Below are positions 35,069 through 46,918 of a stretch of DNA of 64,000 nt, piece by piece. The stretch is from assembly GCA_940337035.1 (NCBI GenBank), contig CALNHX010003588.1, forward strand, positions 1 through 64,000, written 5' to 3'. The position numbers and the translations under genes were made by a program. Origin of the DNA: Agriotes lineatus. Lineage: Eukaryota > Arthropoda > Insecta > Coleoptera > Elateridae. The notes beneath the pieces were generated by a model. It did no database searches. It had not been told where the DNA came from and was given only the letters and a program-made list of their open reading frames with translations. Within the stretch, counting starts at the first letter, position 1. Every line of letters begins with the position of its first letter.

Positions 35069-37102
35069 AGTATATACGCAACAAACAGCCTGGTGGTCCA
35101 AGTCAATCCAAACGGAAGTACAAGAAAAGAAACGTAGATGGATCAGATATCTGGAAACTAAGTCGGAGGAGGACTTTCGGCAATACAAACACCAAAGAGC
35201 GATGGTGAAAAACCTTGTGAGGGATGCAAAGGAACATAGCTGGGAAGATTTCGGCAATAAAATGGAGCGCAATTTTAAAAGTGACCAAAAGCTGTTCTAT
35301 AGGGTGTTAAAACAATTGAGAAAAGGGAAAGCATCCCCTCTGAATGCCATAGAAGATGAAACGGGAAGACTGTTGACCGAGAATAATGAGATTATGGCAC
35401 GTTGGAAAGAATATTACGCAGGGATATTTGGGGAGAACGGTAACAATATAATAAACACAGAAAACAACCCTCAGCTAACTCAAGATACAGGGAGCTCGAT
35501 AAGCCTAGCTGAACTGAAAAATGCAGTGGTAAAATTAAAAACTGGCAAGGCATGCGGTCACGACAAAATAAGTCCGGAAATGTTTAAATATCTGGGGCCC
35601 GAAGGTCTAAAAACCCTCCTGATGCTAATCAACACAGTATGGACTAATAAAAACATTCCCAGAGATTGGGAGATCGGTATCATCCTACCTATCCACAAAA
35701 AAAGCGATAAAAGAATTTGCGGGAACTACAGGCCAATAACTCTGCTCTCCATCGCATGTAAAATATATGAAGCAATCCTCCAGAAACGACTACAAGAGGC
35801 CACCGAGCAAAACCTAAAAGAATTTCAAGCAGGCTTCAGGACTGGGAGAGGAACACAGGACCATATATTCACAATCGGCCAAATACTCGAAAAATCACTG
35901 GAGAAAAATCACGTAATTTACTTGTGCTTCGTTGACCTAAAACAAGCGTTCGATAGCATCCGAAGAGAACATATTTGGGAAATTCTATCCTCAAGGGTAA
36001 ATGATAGCAACTTAGTCAAAGCAATTCAAAGCCTGTATACCCGCTGCCGTAATTATGTAAGAACCGGCAATAGTTCCTCGGAAGAATTCACATGCAAAAC
36101 AGGAGTCAGGCAGGGAAGTATTTTAAGCCCACTGCTTTTTAATATCTTAATAGACGAGTTAATAAAATCATGCGAACCAGATTTTAAAAAGTTCTACTGG
36201 GCCTATCGTAAGATGACCCCAGTGAATATTAACCTCTTGGCCTACGCAGACGATATAGTCCTGATAAGCAACAAAAAGTCATACCTGCAACATAATCTAT
36301 CGGTACTGCATGCAAAACTAAAATGCTACGATTTAAAAATCAAAGTGCCAAAAACAAAAACAATGGTAGTAGCCAGACAGCATGTAGTTGCCAACATCCA
36401 ATTAGAGCACCTACAGGTTGAACAAGTTGTCGCCTTCAAGTATCTAGGTTGCACAATAGCCGAAAATGGGAACTTGGATGAAGAACTGGACCTGAGAATG
36501 AAAGCAGGAAACAAATTATATCACGACATAGCAAAACACGCCTTAGGAAGAAAGGAACTGTCGAGACGTACAAAAGTTCAGATATATAAGGCCCTCTTCG
36601 TCCCAACCTTAACGTATGGCTGTGAATCCTGGCCTAGAGATGGGCGCGTGAGTGAATTTTCGCTCACGTCACGCACGTTCCACGCTTGCTTTAAACAGTC
36701 ACGTTCACGGCGTGACACGCCACTCACGACGTGACACGCAGCTTTTATTTCAAAATTTAAATTCAGATAGAACAGAATGTTCAAATTTAAAACCAATGAA
36801 AAAACCCTAAAGAGAACTAAAAATATGTTTTGCACCTGACATAATTTACGTGATATGTTGCAATCAGAATAGTAAAAAGAAAAAAATGAAAATTGACTAC
36901 AATAACTTCGACAAGGGATAAATACTGATTTCTCGCAAATATATTTCTTGCAGCTGTCTTTAATTTTTTTTTAATTTAATTTAAAGAAGAAAACAACAGG
37001 TATGAAACCTAGTTACAGTTTTCTTAATGTACCTATTAAAAAGAGAAATAAATTCAAATTCGAACTGACTGCTATCAAAACAAATTAAAGTCAGATTAAA
37101 AA

Positions 37103-38217
37103 TCAAATTACAACTTCAATCAAATCAAAATCAAAATCAAAAGGTGAGAGGATCATAACTTGTAAATTTTTACTACTGTAGCTTTTAAAAACAGTGGCAG
37201 TGACATCAAAAAGGTTGAAATTTAGAATAGGAAAATATTCATTGCATAGCGAACATGCTCTTACAAGTGGAGAATTCTGTCTGCAGGACGTGCGACACAA
37301 TTTCACTTCTAATAATTCCGCTTGCCGAATTCTACGTGAGGGAATATGTAGTACAATTCTCGATAGCAAAGGCGGTGAGTCCAGTAAGTTATTAAATACT
37401 TTATGTAAAAATAATATATGATGCACCGTCCTTCTATATTCAAGTTTAGGCAAGTTAAATTCTTTCCTAATAGGCTGGAAAGATGCAAATTCTGGGTTGA
37501 CACCGTGGCGCATAAAGTACATAAATTTAATAAACTTATTTTGCACTCTCTCTATTTTTTTAATATTAGTAGCAAGATGTGGTGACCAGATGACCGCAGC
37601 ATACTCCAGTCGCGAACGTATGAAAGTATTGTATAATATGTGAAGACTCTGAGCATTCTTAAAGCTAGTAGAATTTCTTACAATAAATCCTAGCATTTTT
37701 AAGCTCTTGTTGCATATACTCTCGATATGAAGATCAAATTTCAGAGATGAAACGAAGTGTACGCCAAGGTCTCGAGTCTCGTACCTCCTTTCTAAGGGAA
37801 TATTGTCCATTTTATAAAATTCTAAATTATAATTTTGCTTCAAATTATATGACATAACAAAACATTTACTGATATTGAAGAAAAGTCTATTTTTCACACT
37901 CCATGCATAGATACTGTCGATGTCTCGTTGCAATAGTTGTATGTCGCCGACGCTCACTATCGGACGATAGATTTTTAAATCATCTGCGTATAACAAGCAT
38001 GATGTATTACTCGATAAACAGTTCGGTAAATCATTGATTAATAATATAAAAAATAGAGGTCCGAGATTCGACCCCTGTGGTACACCCGATGTAGCACAAA
38101 ACGGATAAGACGTCGCATTTAAATAATGTACATACTGATACCGTTGATCTAAGTATGACCGAAAAAATTTAATTAAATCCATACTAAATCCAAATGTACT
38201 TAACTTGTGCATTACTT
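37103..38217 (-). pseudogene. 5'-truncated Jockey/R1-like LINE RT inside the hAT
   Basis: A minus-strand open frame of about 369 codons. It begins within the RT palm (HKLSTFGFSMDLIKFFRSYL) and has GVPQGSNLGPLFFILLINDL and the catalytic YADD near residue 76. The C-terminal domain has LHIPSRRIRQAELLEV...NSPLVRACSLCN. The last residues (FDFDFDL) read through the simple tail, AAATC repeats at about 37117-37142 on the plus strand, so the frame end is not the natural stop. No endonuclease remains. The open frame suggests recent insertion. Confidence 0.82.
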
Positions 38218-38329
38218 TTAATACTAAAAGCTGTCATTGTTATTGACGTTTCCCTTATTGGTATGAGTACAGAAGGTATATGTTGCTAGGCAACACTTTT
38301 AATTCGTAGGTTTGAAAGTACTTTTACGT

Positions 38330-38620
38330 ACAAGGATCAACATTTTCAGCGTTAAAGCGAGTATACAAAAAAACATTACTTTTCTTAGAATAAGTTCATC
38401 TACACAAGTACACAATAAATTGGTTTAAAAATATCATCTACACATCTTCACAATACATTTTTGGTTTAATAATAAAACGTAATTAACAGTTTCAGCGTTA
38501 GCCGAGTATAAAAAAACAAACCATTACTTTTATTAGCATAGTAAGTTCATCTACACATTTATACATTAAAATGTTGATTTAAAAATAATATGTAATCAAC
38601 ATTTTCAGCGTTACGTCGAA
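38330..38620. repeat. tandem repeats near the hAT transposase end
   Basis: ATTTTCAGCGTTA-type blocks with AAGTTCATCTACACA spacers recur three times at spacings of about 130-145 bases. Confidence 0.6.
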
Positions 38621-39060
38621 TTCTGCGCTCTTCTAAAATTCGCCCAGCTGTAGAAAATACTCTTTCGCTGGTAGCGGAACTTGCCGGTATGTTTAAAATT
38701 TCTCAAGTTTTTTTAACAGTGGCGTATTTACACTGTTTTTCCAAAATCCTAAAGTCATCTACATTTCCGAATTTACTAATTTAGTTTTGTTTCGACATCA
38801 TCCTAATTACATGTGTCATCGTCAGAGCTATCTCTAAGTGTATAAAGATGAGAATCTGATGCTGATGTACCAGTTTTGTGTCGTTTGCTATGTATTTCAT
38901 CATTATCATATATAGTTTTATTTGCATTATAATCTTCTCTTTTATGTGAAGGTATGAACTTTAAGGATTTATAATTAGGGTCCAAAAATAAATCCAAATA
39001 ATGTAACTTGTTTGGCACAATTTGTGATTTAATGAATTTAAAAGTTGCTGCACCCTGCAG
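38560..39060 (-). pseudogene. hAT transposase C-terminal remnant
   Basis: Minus strand. About 38712-38570 translates to ILNIPASSATSERVFSTAGR, then ILEERRIRRNAENVDYILFL, the hallmark C-terminal hAT dimerisation region. Upstream, 39018-38803 gives LHYLDLFLDPNYKSLKF, similar to the A-x-x-L-D-P-R-x-K block that precedes it in hAT transposases, followed by an acidic linker. The N-terminal BED finger and most of the catalytic domain are gone. Confidence 0.78.
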
Positions 39061-39611
39061 TTTTTTATTCGTTACTAAATATTTAACGTGAAATTAACGT
39101 GAAACGTGAATCACGCCTTGGAAATTTTCACTCACGTTCACGTCACGATTTTCAAATATTAGTCACGTTCACGACGTGACACGCCGTGACACGACGTGAC
39201 ACGACTGTTTTCACGTCACGCGCCCATCCCTATCCTGGCCCCTTACTGACAGGCAGAAATCGCGTTTGCAAAGTGCTGAAATGAGTTTCCTCAGGTGCAT
39301 CGTAGGCAAAACAAGGCGGGATAAAATACGTAACGAAGCGATCCGCCGCGTACTAAATGTGAAACCGGTGTGCGAATCATCATAACTCTATAATAAAGCA
39401 GAACACTTCCCAAGGTCAAACATATATGCGCGTGGTCTATGTGTAGTTCGATTGTGGGCGTGGTCTTGATATTTTCTAAGAGCCAGTAATATGGAAGGAG
39501 AGAACAATTAATGCTCTTGTTAGGGCCTACACACATTTTTTACATTACACAGGAATGTTTGTACTATGTACACATAAATATTAAATCTGCAAATAACCTA
39601 AATTCGGAGCT

Positions 39612-41107
39612 TTGTACAAAAATATGGTTATAAACTTTTTGAAAGTGGACTTTACTACCTCTAGGAAGAACGGTGGTTACAATAATGGAGTCCGTTCTAC
39701 CAAAAAGAATAAAAGTAATAATTACTGCTGTGTGTTGCAGTGTAAAAATTATTGCACGGACAATTTTCCTATGCACGGTTTTCCGCGCAATAATAAAAAT
39801 TTGTGCAAAACATGGGAAATACGTCTAAAAATAGGGAAACCCGTGTCGGCCCATGTGAAAGTTTGCAGTAAGCATTTTGTGAAGGAAGATTTTATATTAC
39901 CCGGTAAGTAGGTCTTGCCAGTTTGTATTTTCACTGGCTTGAAATAATCATAAATATGCTGCCTTAAAGATACATGTTAATTAAGCAAGTGCCACTTGAT
40001 GTTAAACATCTTCAGCTTACTCCATTAATTTCATAATTTAGGAGTTTAAATATGATTGTTTACTTGTAGATTATGTCAACAAGCGCAGATGCCTGAAAAA
40101 TTTAAAACGGTCCAAAGCAAACAGGCGCGTTTGAATAGGCTCCAAAAGAGGAAAACGGAGCAACTCACAAATCGTGTTACTACTGTTATCACAAAACACA
40201 GGCCCGTCAAGCACCGGACTACCTGAGATGGAAGCAGCTAATGCTCTGTTAGAGTTGCACAATATGCAGATTGGCAGTAATAAACTGCATGAAGACAAAG
40301 CGGAGCAAGTGAACACATTTGTAGATAGGTAAGTGGTTGAAGTTTGACATTGCCGATATTATAAATAATGAATATAGGGTAAAATGTTGTAGAGGTATAA
40401 ATAATTTAGCCCTTTTTATCGTAATTGTTGATGTGGTGTCGAAACTATCACTGTCGTCAACAAAGTTCTGCATTAGAAAGCAGGTTTTATTAACTACAAT
40501 AAAAATTAAATTGGGGCTTACATTTAGATTTTTGGCAATTCTTTTTAATGTATTCAGTTTCAATATGATTGTTTACTTGTAGATTATGTCGACAAGCGCA
40601 GATGCCTGAAAAAAACTGCAATTCCTTCCCAAAATTTGCCCCTTTGAAGTGTCGACAAACCGCCATCATTTAAAACGGTCCAAAGCAAACAGGCGCATTT
40701 GAATAGGCTCTAAAAGAGGAAAACGGAGCAACTCACAAATCGTGTTACTACTGTTATGGAGGAACCACAAAACACAGGCCCGTCAAGTACCGAACAACCC
40801 GAGATGGAAGCAGCTAATGCTCTGTTAGAGTTGCACAATATGCAGATTGGCAGTAATAAACTGCATGAAGACAAAGCGGAGCAAGTGAACACATTTGTAG
40901 ATAAGTGGTTGAAGTTTGACATTGCCGATATTATAAATATTGAATATAGGGTAAAATGTTGTACAGGCATAAATAATTTAGCCCTTTTTAACGTAATTGT
41001 TGATGTGGTGTCTAAACTATCACCGTCGTCAACAAAGTTCTGCATTGGAAAGCAGGTTTTATTAACTACAATGAAAATTAAATTGGGGCTTACATTTAGA
41101 TTTTTGT
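39612..41107 (+). pseudogene. THAP-domain transposase gene, exon 2 duplicated, truncated
   Basis: Exon 1 (39612-39903) encodes a THAP zinc finger: CCVLQCKN, MHGFP, KTWEIRL and VCSKHFVKEDFILP, with the C-x3-C and C-x2-H ligands. It ends at a GTAAGT donor. An acceptor (TTACTTGTAG) at 40069 opens exon 2 with DYVNKRRCLK. The same acceptor and exon recur 513 bases on (exon start 40583), so exon 2 is tandemly duplicated. The second copy keeps KTAIPSQNLPL and, later, TGINNLALFNVIVDVV and KIKLGLTFRFL. That is the segment just ahead of the DDE domain in THAP/DDE_Tnp_4 (ISL2EU-like) transposases. Copy 1 has internal deletions, copy 2 has stops, and the catalytic domain is missing. Confidence 0.78.
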
Positions 41108-41111
41108 AAAA

Positions 41112-41615
41112 ATTGGAGGTTAGCAGGTTAGGTTTTGCAACACTATACTAAGGAGATGCAACTTTCTATGACGGCTGTATATAAAAGCGGCCCCTATGCC
41201 GGGGATAGCCGTCGCGGCACTGTTGACAGCGTGTAACTACTTCGGTCATTTTCGTTTGTTTTCGCTGCTGTTCGAGAGTTGGAAGCGAGCTAAATTAACC
41301 TGTAATCCCGGTTAAAAGTCAGTTTACGGTTGTTAATCCAATGGAGTGTATTTCAAGTGTGTTATTAATTGTTAAAACATGGTCCGAATTTCCAGCTACA
41401 CTCAGTAAATATTAGACATTGACAGTTCACGAGTTTTGTGAATGAATAAAGCTACACCACGACCGCCTTATTTGTCAACTTTTAGCGGTTTGCTTCGAAA
41501 CGGGAGTTGCGTCTCCTTAGTATAGTCTTCTTGGTTTTGACACAGACCGATGCAAAACCTAACCTGCTAACATCGAATTTGACATAGACTTACAGTGCCG
41601 CCAACATATTATTCT
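41112..41615. repeat. fragments of the palindromic MITE family, split
   Basis: GGAGGTTAGCAGGTTAGGTT at the left and TGCAAAACCTAACCTGCTAA plus GAATTTGACATAGACTTACA at the right match the arms of the MITE at 25542-25788. They lie on either side of the promoter-bearing unit at 41142-41526, which apparently inserted near the MITE centre. Confidence 0.65.
41142..41526 (+). mobile_element. solo-LTR-like unit with ~22-bp terminal inverted repeats
   Basis: A 385-bp unit with ends ACTATACTAAGGAGATGCAA and, complemented, ACTATACTAAGGAGACGCAA. It has a TATA box (TATATAAAAG, 41178-41187) near one end and AATAAA (41445-41450) towards the other, the order found in an LTR. Long terminal inverted repeats are not usual for an LTR, so a MITE carrying a promoter is the alternative. 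No target duplication could be fixed. Confidence 0.5.
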
Positions 41616-42200
41616 GCTGCATAATGTCACATTTTACTGACGTTTGAATAAAAATACATTTCTATCGTGCAAAAAACCTCATGAGCATCACGAAGGTTAT
41701 GGAATTACCAATCTCAGACAACAATTGGAGTCGTCGCTTCACTCCTCCAAACAATTGTCTTTCATCGGTAAAATGTCCTTACCGTTCTTAATATTTAATA
41801 TACTCCATAGGAAGTATAAATTGAATGACAGAAATAATAATGATAAATGGCTACAAAATCGTTGATATTTTAACTTTCTCTTATGGCAAATAGTATTTAA
41901 ACGTTTTCTAAGTCATGGAATTGCCATGTTTCGTACAATTTTAGGCAACCTCTATATAAAAATGTTTATTGCAAGCAAAATAGTAATTGTTTTATTGAAT
42001 TAAAAGTGTCACTTTGTTTGACAAGCAATTATTTTAATTATATATTAACTCAAAAATTGCAAATCAAACAGAGCCACTTTTAATCCAAATAATGCATACT
42101 ATTTTTTGTGCAACCTAGAAAAGTAAAAATTCAAAATTTTAGATTGCTTTTGACGTTACTCATTTAAAAACCATTATGACAAGTGTTAGATCATCTTTAA
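41616..42200. other. no gene; partial palindrome related to 48610-48872
   Basis: CATGGAATTGCCATGTTTCG and ACAATTTTAGGCAACCT near 41917-41954 match one end of the foldback at 48610-48872. A diverged inverted pair continues to about 42115. The frame at 41644-41865 has no recognisable match. Confidence 0.5.
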
Positions 42201-43900
42201 TTTTTGTCGTCATTTTAAATTTTGGCCTCGATCCGGCCCTGCCTGTCCTCTGCTTTGTAGTGCATTTTAGGCATTTGTACCTCGCAGTCCGTGTATCGGT
42301 TAAAATTAATTCAGATAGTCACGTTTCGTTAGCATAATTCCATTTTTAAATTCACCCTTTGTTCTTTGTTGCCTGCAAGGCGGTTGCAGATTATCGTTTC
42401 TTAGTATTTCGCTGGCTTGATACATTTAACCTTCGAGTCCCGTGTGGATCGCCTAGTCAGCTTTCTTGCGCTTCTGTTGAAATATTCCGTTACCTTCCTT
42501 CGTCTTCGCATATGCAAGAGAAAGATACAGATGGGACGCGTCTGCACTATGTGATTCTTCCCGCCTGCTGCTGAGGAGTAACTTCTCACTTCGCTACCGA
42601 CTGTTGAATTAGAACAAGCGTTTTTGGGATTTCTTCAACCCCCGGCTCGCATTGTTTGCGGCCGGGGGGACGTTGTTCGAACTTTCGTAATTTTCGTTGT
42701 GAATAACTGTGTGTGTTTGGTGAACTGTGTCGTACCATTTTTAACGTTTTCGAACTGTTCCGTTTGGCAAGAAATCTCCGGCGTTGACAGTGTTGAACTT
42801 TTCGTTTGGAATCGCATGTGAAGCATTAATTAGGGGGGGGGGGGGTCAAGAGTTCTTATCGTTGAGGGTTGCGAGGCCCTTGAATATCGTTTATACGGAT
42901 CCGAACAAACTCTTGCTATCGAACCCAATGCTAATTTGAATTTAACGTCGTATTATCGAAACTCGCACGTTGAGGGGTTTACCCCGTGTTATCGCTACGT
43001 CGACTTCGCCCTTCGGGGGATTCTATTGCATCATGCCACCCTTAGTCGTTGCCAGCATCTTCGAAGCTGTGCCTGCATCACGTCTTCGTCCGCTGATTTC
43101 GCCGTCGTCCGTTATTTCCTGCAGTTTGTTTGGGAAGCGACGCTACATACAGTATCGCCCGTAATTGTGCAGCCAGCCAATTTCCTCAAGGTAAAAGTTA
43201 TTGTAAATTAGTTTTATTGTGTATAACAAAAAGTGAACGCCCCGTCGAGTGCTGAACGATTAGTATATTTGTTGTCAATGATGTGTTTTGCCGTCTGCTA
43301 GATTTAACGATTTACCTATGCATTCTTAATGTGTTTACCGTCAAGTGTACCCTTTGTAATTAAAGTTAACGTATCGAGTAATCTAACCTAACTAACCTTT
43401 TGAGTATTTTTAAATCTAACTAGTCAATGTAATGATCATTGTCTCCTGCATATATTTTATTTCATCCTAATAGAGTTCTTGGTCAAGTATCGATGTTTTT
43501 CATTTGTGTTTGGTATTTGCATGCTGTTTTATGTACTGTTACAGATGTAAGAGGAGGTTAGCAGCTGTTTTGTGAGATATTGTTGTAAGGTAAGTCGAAA
43601 CTGTATTTAGCTCGCCGAACAAACTCTGCCAAGTTTAAACGTAGCCAAGTGGATTGTCTACTTCCATTTTCAAGTCATTTCACTTGTGCTGCGATTGTCG
43701 TTTTCCCGATCTGTCAAGAAAATGGTGGCGCTTTAATTATTTAACATCTTTAACCTCTTACGTATCGATGTACAGCCCTAACTCGAAGGTAGAAAAGAAC
43801 CCGCCCTCCCGGTTGAGTGTAGTCGAGCAACCCTTCGTGTTACCGTCATCTAACGGGGGTTAGGGCCTTGTATTTTCGATCGATCTCCCGATTTTGTCGT
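42201..43900. other. GC- and CpG-richer block, no gene recognised
   Basis: It stands out from the AT-rich surroundings. It contains a G-run at about 42833-42846, a candidate donor (CTCAAGGTAAAAG, about 43186-43198), and several short frames open by composition. Candidates are an untranslated first exon with promoter, or the 5' UTR of an LTR or LINE element. Nothing in the translations is recognisable. Confidence 0.4.
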
Positions 43901-44179
43901 TTTACCGTGTCGAGACTAACAAGTCCGGCTCTCGAGCGTATGATCTTGTTGTGCACGCTTGAAGGGTGGTTTGTTATGTCGTTGTGTCGTTTATGTACGG
44001 TAACACAAGTGCATCCATAGACGACCAGTTAGACCTTAATTTTAGTTCATAGGAAATATAGGCTATTTATGTTACAAGTATGAAGTTAAGGACTTCTTTT
44101 GGGTGAACCGCAGTGTACGGTAATGCGAGCGATGTACATAAAGAAGGCCAACCTTAATGAAACATTGGAATTGTATATA

Positions 44180-45401
44180 CAGTGTGTCCCCGGATTGAGT
44201 TCACTATAGGTATAATTGACTAAAAATTTTAAAATTTTATTTTAATGTTTTGGGATTCCGCCCTGCTTGGTCTGAAGAGAATTTTAAGAATATTTACAGT
44301 TTTTGAACACACAAGTTGGCCTTGACAGTGAAGCAAAAACTATTTTCTTTTCAGGTAAATTACCCTTTCTGTTCATGATACGGGAAAATTTTACTAAGAA
44401 GAGTTGTTCAGAATGGGAAATCATGGCCCTATACAAAATTTCAGGAAGATCTACCTACTTAAATTAAACCGTTAAAATTGAACCTATTTATTAAAAATAC
44501 GGTTTGATTTAAGTAGGTAGAACTTCCTGAAATTTTGTATAGTGCCATAATTTTCCATTCTGAACAACTCTTCTTAGTAAAATTTTGCTGTATTATAAAC
44601 AAAAAGGGTAGTTTACCTGAAAAGAAAATACAATAGTGTGTCCCAGGATTGATGTTACAAGAGGTTAGATGGACTAAACATTTTTGAATTTTATTTTAAA
44701 GCTCTGGGATTCGGTCCTGCTTGGTTTGAAAAGAATTTTAAGAATATTTTCAGTTTTTGAAAAACAAGTAGGCCTTGGCAGGGAAGTGAAAACTATTTAA
44801 TTTTCAGGTAAACTACCCTTTTTGTTCATGATACGGCAAAATTGTATTAATAAAAGTTGTTTAGAATGATAAATTACGGCCTTATGCAAAATTTCAGAAA
44901 GATCTATTTACTTAGATGAACCGTAATTTTTAATAAATGCAATTTGTTTAATCTAAAAAATAACGGTTTAATCTAAGTCGACAGATCTTTTAAAATTTGG
45001 TACAGGGCCATAATTTTTCATTCTGAACAACTTTTCTTAATACAATTTTTCCGTATCCTGAACAAAAAAGTAGTTTACTAGAGAATAAAATACAATTATC
45101 TAAAAAACAACGGTGTTTTCTAAGTCAACAGATCTTTCTGAAATTTTGCATAGTGCCGTAATTTATCATTCTAAACAACTTTTCTTAACAAAATTTTGCC
45201 GTATCATGAACAACAAGGGTAGTTTACCTAAATAGAAAATAGTTTTTTCACATTTTTCATGGCCGACTTAATTTCTAAAAATTAAAAGTCTGCTTAAAAT
45301 TGTTTTCAGACCAAGCAGGGCGGGATCCCAAAACATTAAAATAAAATTGTAAAATTTTTTGTCGATTATACCTATAGTGAACTCAATCCGGGGACACACT
45401 G
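44180..45401. mobile_element. foldback element, CAGTGTGTCCCCGG termini
   Basis: The ends CAGTGTGTCCCCGGATTGAG are exact inverted copies, extending through TTCACTATAGGTATAAT, and are flanked by TA at 44178-44179 and 45402-45403. The interior is a series of inverted and direct copies of a ~150-base module containing TTCATGATACGG and GATCTACCTACTTA segments. Non-coding. Confidence 0.85.
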
Positions 45402-45405
45402 TATA

Positions 45406-46131
45406 CAGGGTGTTTCAAAACAAATGCGAAAAACTTAAGGGGATGATTCCTTGTTCAAAATAAAGGATAGTTTATTATATAAACATTGGGTCAAAAGTCA
45501 ACCATTAGGGAGATATCGCACTGCAAATATGGCGGAAAAATAATGTTTTTATTTGTTATCTTAAAAACAAAAAGAGGTAGAACAATAAAATTTTATGGAA
45601 TTATTACTATTATCAAAACACACTTTTTGCATATTTCTCAACTTTTTGAAAAAGAGTAGAGGGGATTGAATTAGACTACCGCTACAATTCTTCTTAACTA
45701 AATGTAAAAAAACTTACGCAATGACATGGAAAATATCAATTGATAGCCTGCTTTATTTAGAAACTTTTTTGTCTCTTGCAATTTTTTCATAAAACTTACC
45801 GTTTCCAAATAAAAAAATAAAACGTAAAGTATTGCATGTCGAGAAAAAGAAATTTATTTTAGAAAAATAATCGAGTTGGCTGTTATCACTTTTTAAGACG
45901 TTTCTTATTGTTGTTTTATTTGACATTGCTCACTTAGTTTGAATACAAAATACGACTAATTTAATCAAAATTTTTTTATTATCTGATCATTTAATTATTC
46001 AGTAATAAGAGTGCAGTGCGATATCTCCCTAATGGTTGACTTTTGACCCAATGTTTATATAATAAACTATCCTTTATTTTGAACAAGGAATCAGCCCCTT
46101 AAGTTTTTCGCATTTGTTTTGAAACACCCTG
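45406..46131. mobile_element. foldback element, CAGGGTGTTTC termini
   Basis: Arms of about 125 bases (CAGGGTGTTTCAAAACAAAT ... GGGAGATATCGCACTGCA) are inverted at the right end, and 480 bases of unique sequence lie between. It is flanked by TA at 45404-45405 and 46132-46133. It directly abuts the previous element, with only TATA between them. Confidence 0.85.
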
Positions 46132-46133
46132 TA

Positions 46134-46918
46134 TATATTTATTTTTATAATTAATAATAAAATAATAAGTACATTTTATTGTTACTCTTTTCTCACTTGG
46201 GTGTTATCCTGTAATAAAATAATTTTTAGGTAATTTAATACCAGTAGAATTGTTCTGCAAATTGAGAAATAAGATTGAGATGACAAATTGCAATAAAATT
46301 GGGAATTAATTAAATTGCTCAATTTATTTAAAGTAGTGATATTTAATAAAACATTATTTTTAGTATTAAGAACTAAAGTAAATACTTACAATTAAGAAAG
46401 GTTTTTGAATATGTACTTTGTAAATGCGATTATATTCATTATCGTTATGAGGCGGCAGTATTATAGTACCTTTGAAAGAGGTTTTAGTAAAGTTTTCGAA
46501 AATTAATTTGGAAGGATTCCAGAAAATCAGACTGATTTACAGTTATCAATTGAAAAAAAAATGCAATAATACTAGCAGTCTTTTTTAAATCTCGTGGGTA
46601 GAATATGTTCAGGAAATTTATTGACAAATATAAATGTGTAATAACATTAGTTAAGCCAATTAGGTATTTTTTTGTAGAAAAAGTAAGTAATATGATGGAC
46701 ATTTTACTTACCATGTTGATTCACACACCACTTATAAGAACATGACACCAAGCTAAATAAACAATATACCAAGACAAAATTACAAGAGCGACTGAACACC
46801 AAGAACTTTAAGCAATAATGTTGCTGATATCAGGTAGTTTTACAGGTGGGGTTGATTACCTGAGTTTTTGGAATAAGAAGTAGACACTTAAATACGTTTA
46901 CAAATTATCCATCATAAC
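46134..46918. other. no gene recognised; AT-rich
   Basis: AT-rich with short frames only. It ends in the 8-bp ATCATAAC that is duplicated by the following hAT element. Confidence 0.5.

Larger units (their letters stand above)
36635..39232. mobile_element. hAT element remnant with 8-bp TSD TCCTGGCC
   Basis: The ends TAGAGATGGGCGCGTGA and, complemented, TAGGGATGGGCGCGTGA are flanked by TCCTGGCC at 36627-36634 and 39233-39240. Subterminal CACGTCACG/ACGTGAC motifs are dense on both sides (36655-36740 and 39110-39220), plausible transposase-binding repeats. Inside are a hAT transposase remnant and a later LINE. Inserted in the RT gene. Confidence 0.9.
35070..39369 (+). pseudogene. RTE-type reverse transcriptase, 5'-truncated, split by a hAT
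   Basis: Open from 35070 (first Met 35202) to the hAT insertion at 36634, continuing in phase at 39241 to about 39369. RT boxes seen are GHDKISPEMFKY, NYRPITLLS near 35740, EFQAGFRTGRGTQDHIF near 35820, FVDLKQAFDSI near 35930, GVRQGSILSPLLFN near 36107, the catalytic YADD at about 36243-36254, and FKYLGCTI. After the hAT come RQKSRLQSAEMSFLR and RRVLNVKPV. The endonuclease is missing through 5' truncation. The frame is otherwise intact, so the element was fairly young when hit. The C terminus resumes at about 50516. Confidence 0.9.

Noticed and set aside
42359..43211. Several 60-90 codon frames in the GC-rich block
   Set aside because: They overlap on both strands and in different frames, and none has a recognisable domain or coding bias I can judge.
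46484..46714. 76-codon minus-strand frame
   Set aside because: AT-rich, no family resemblance and no supporting signals nearby.
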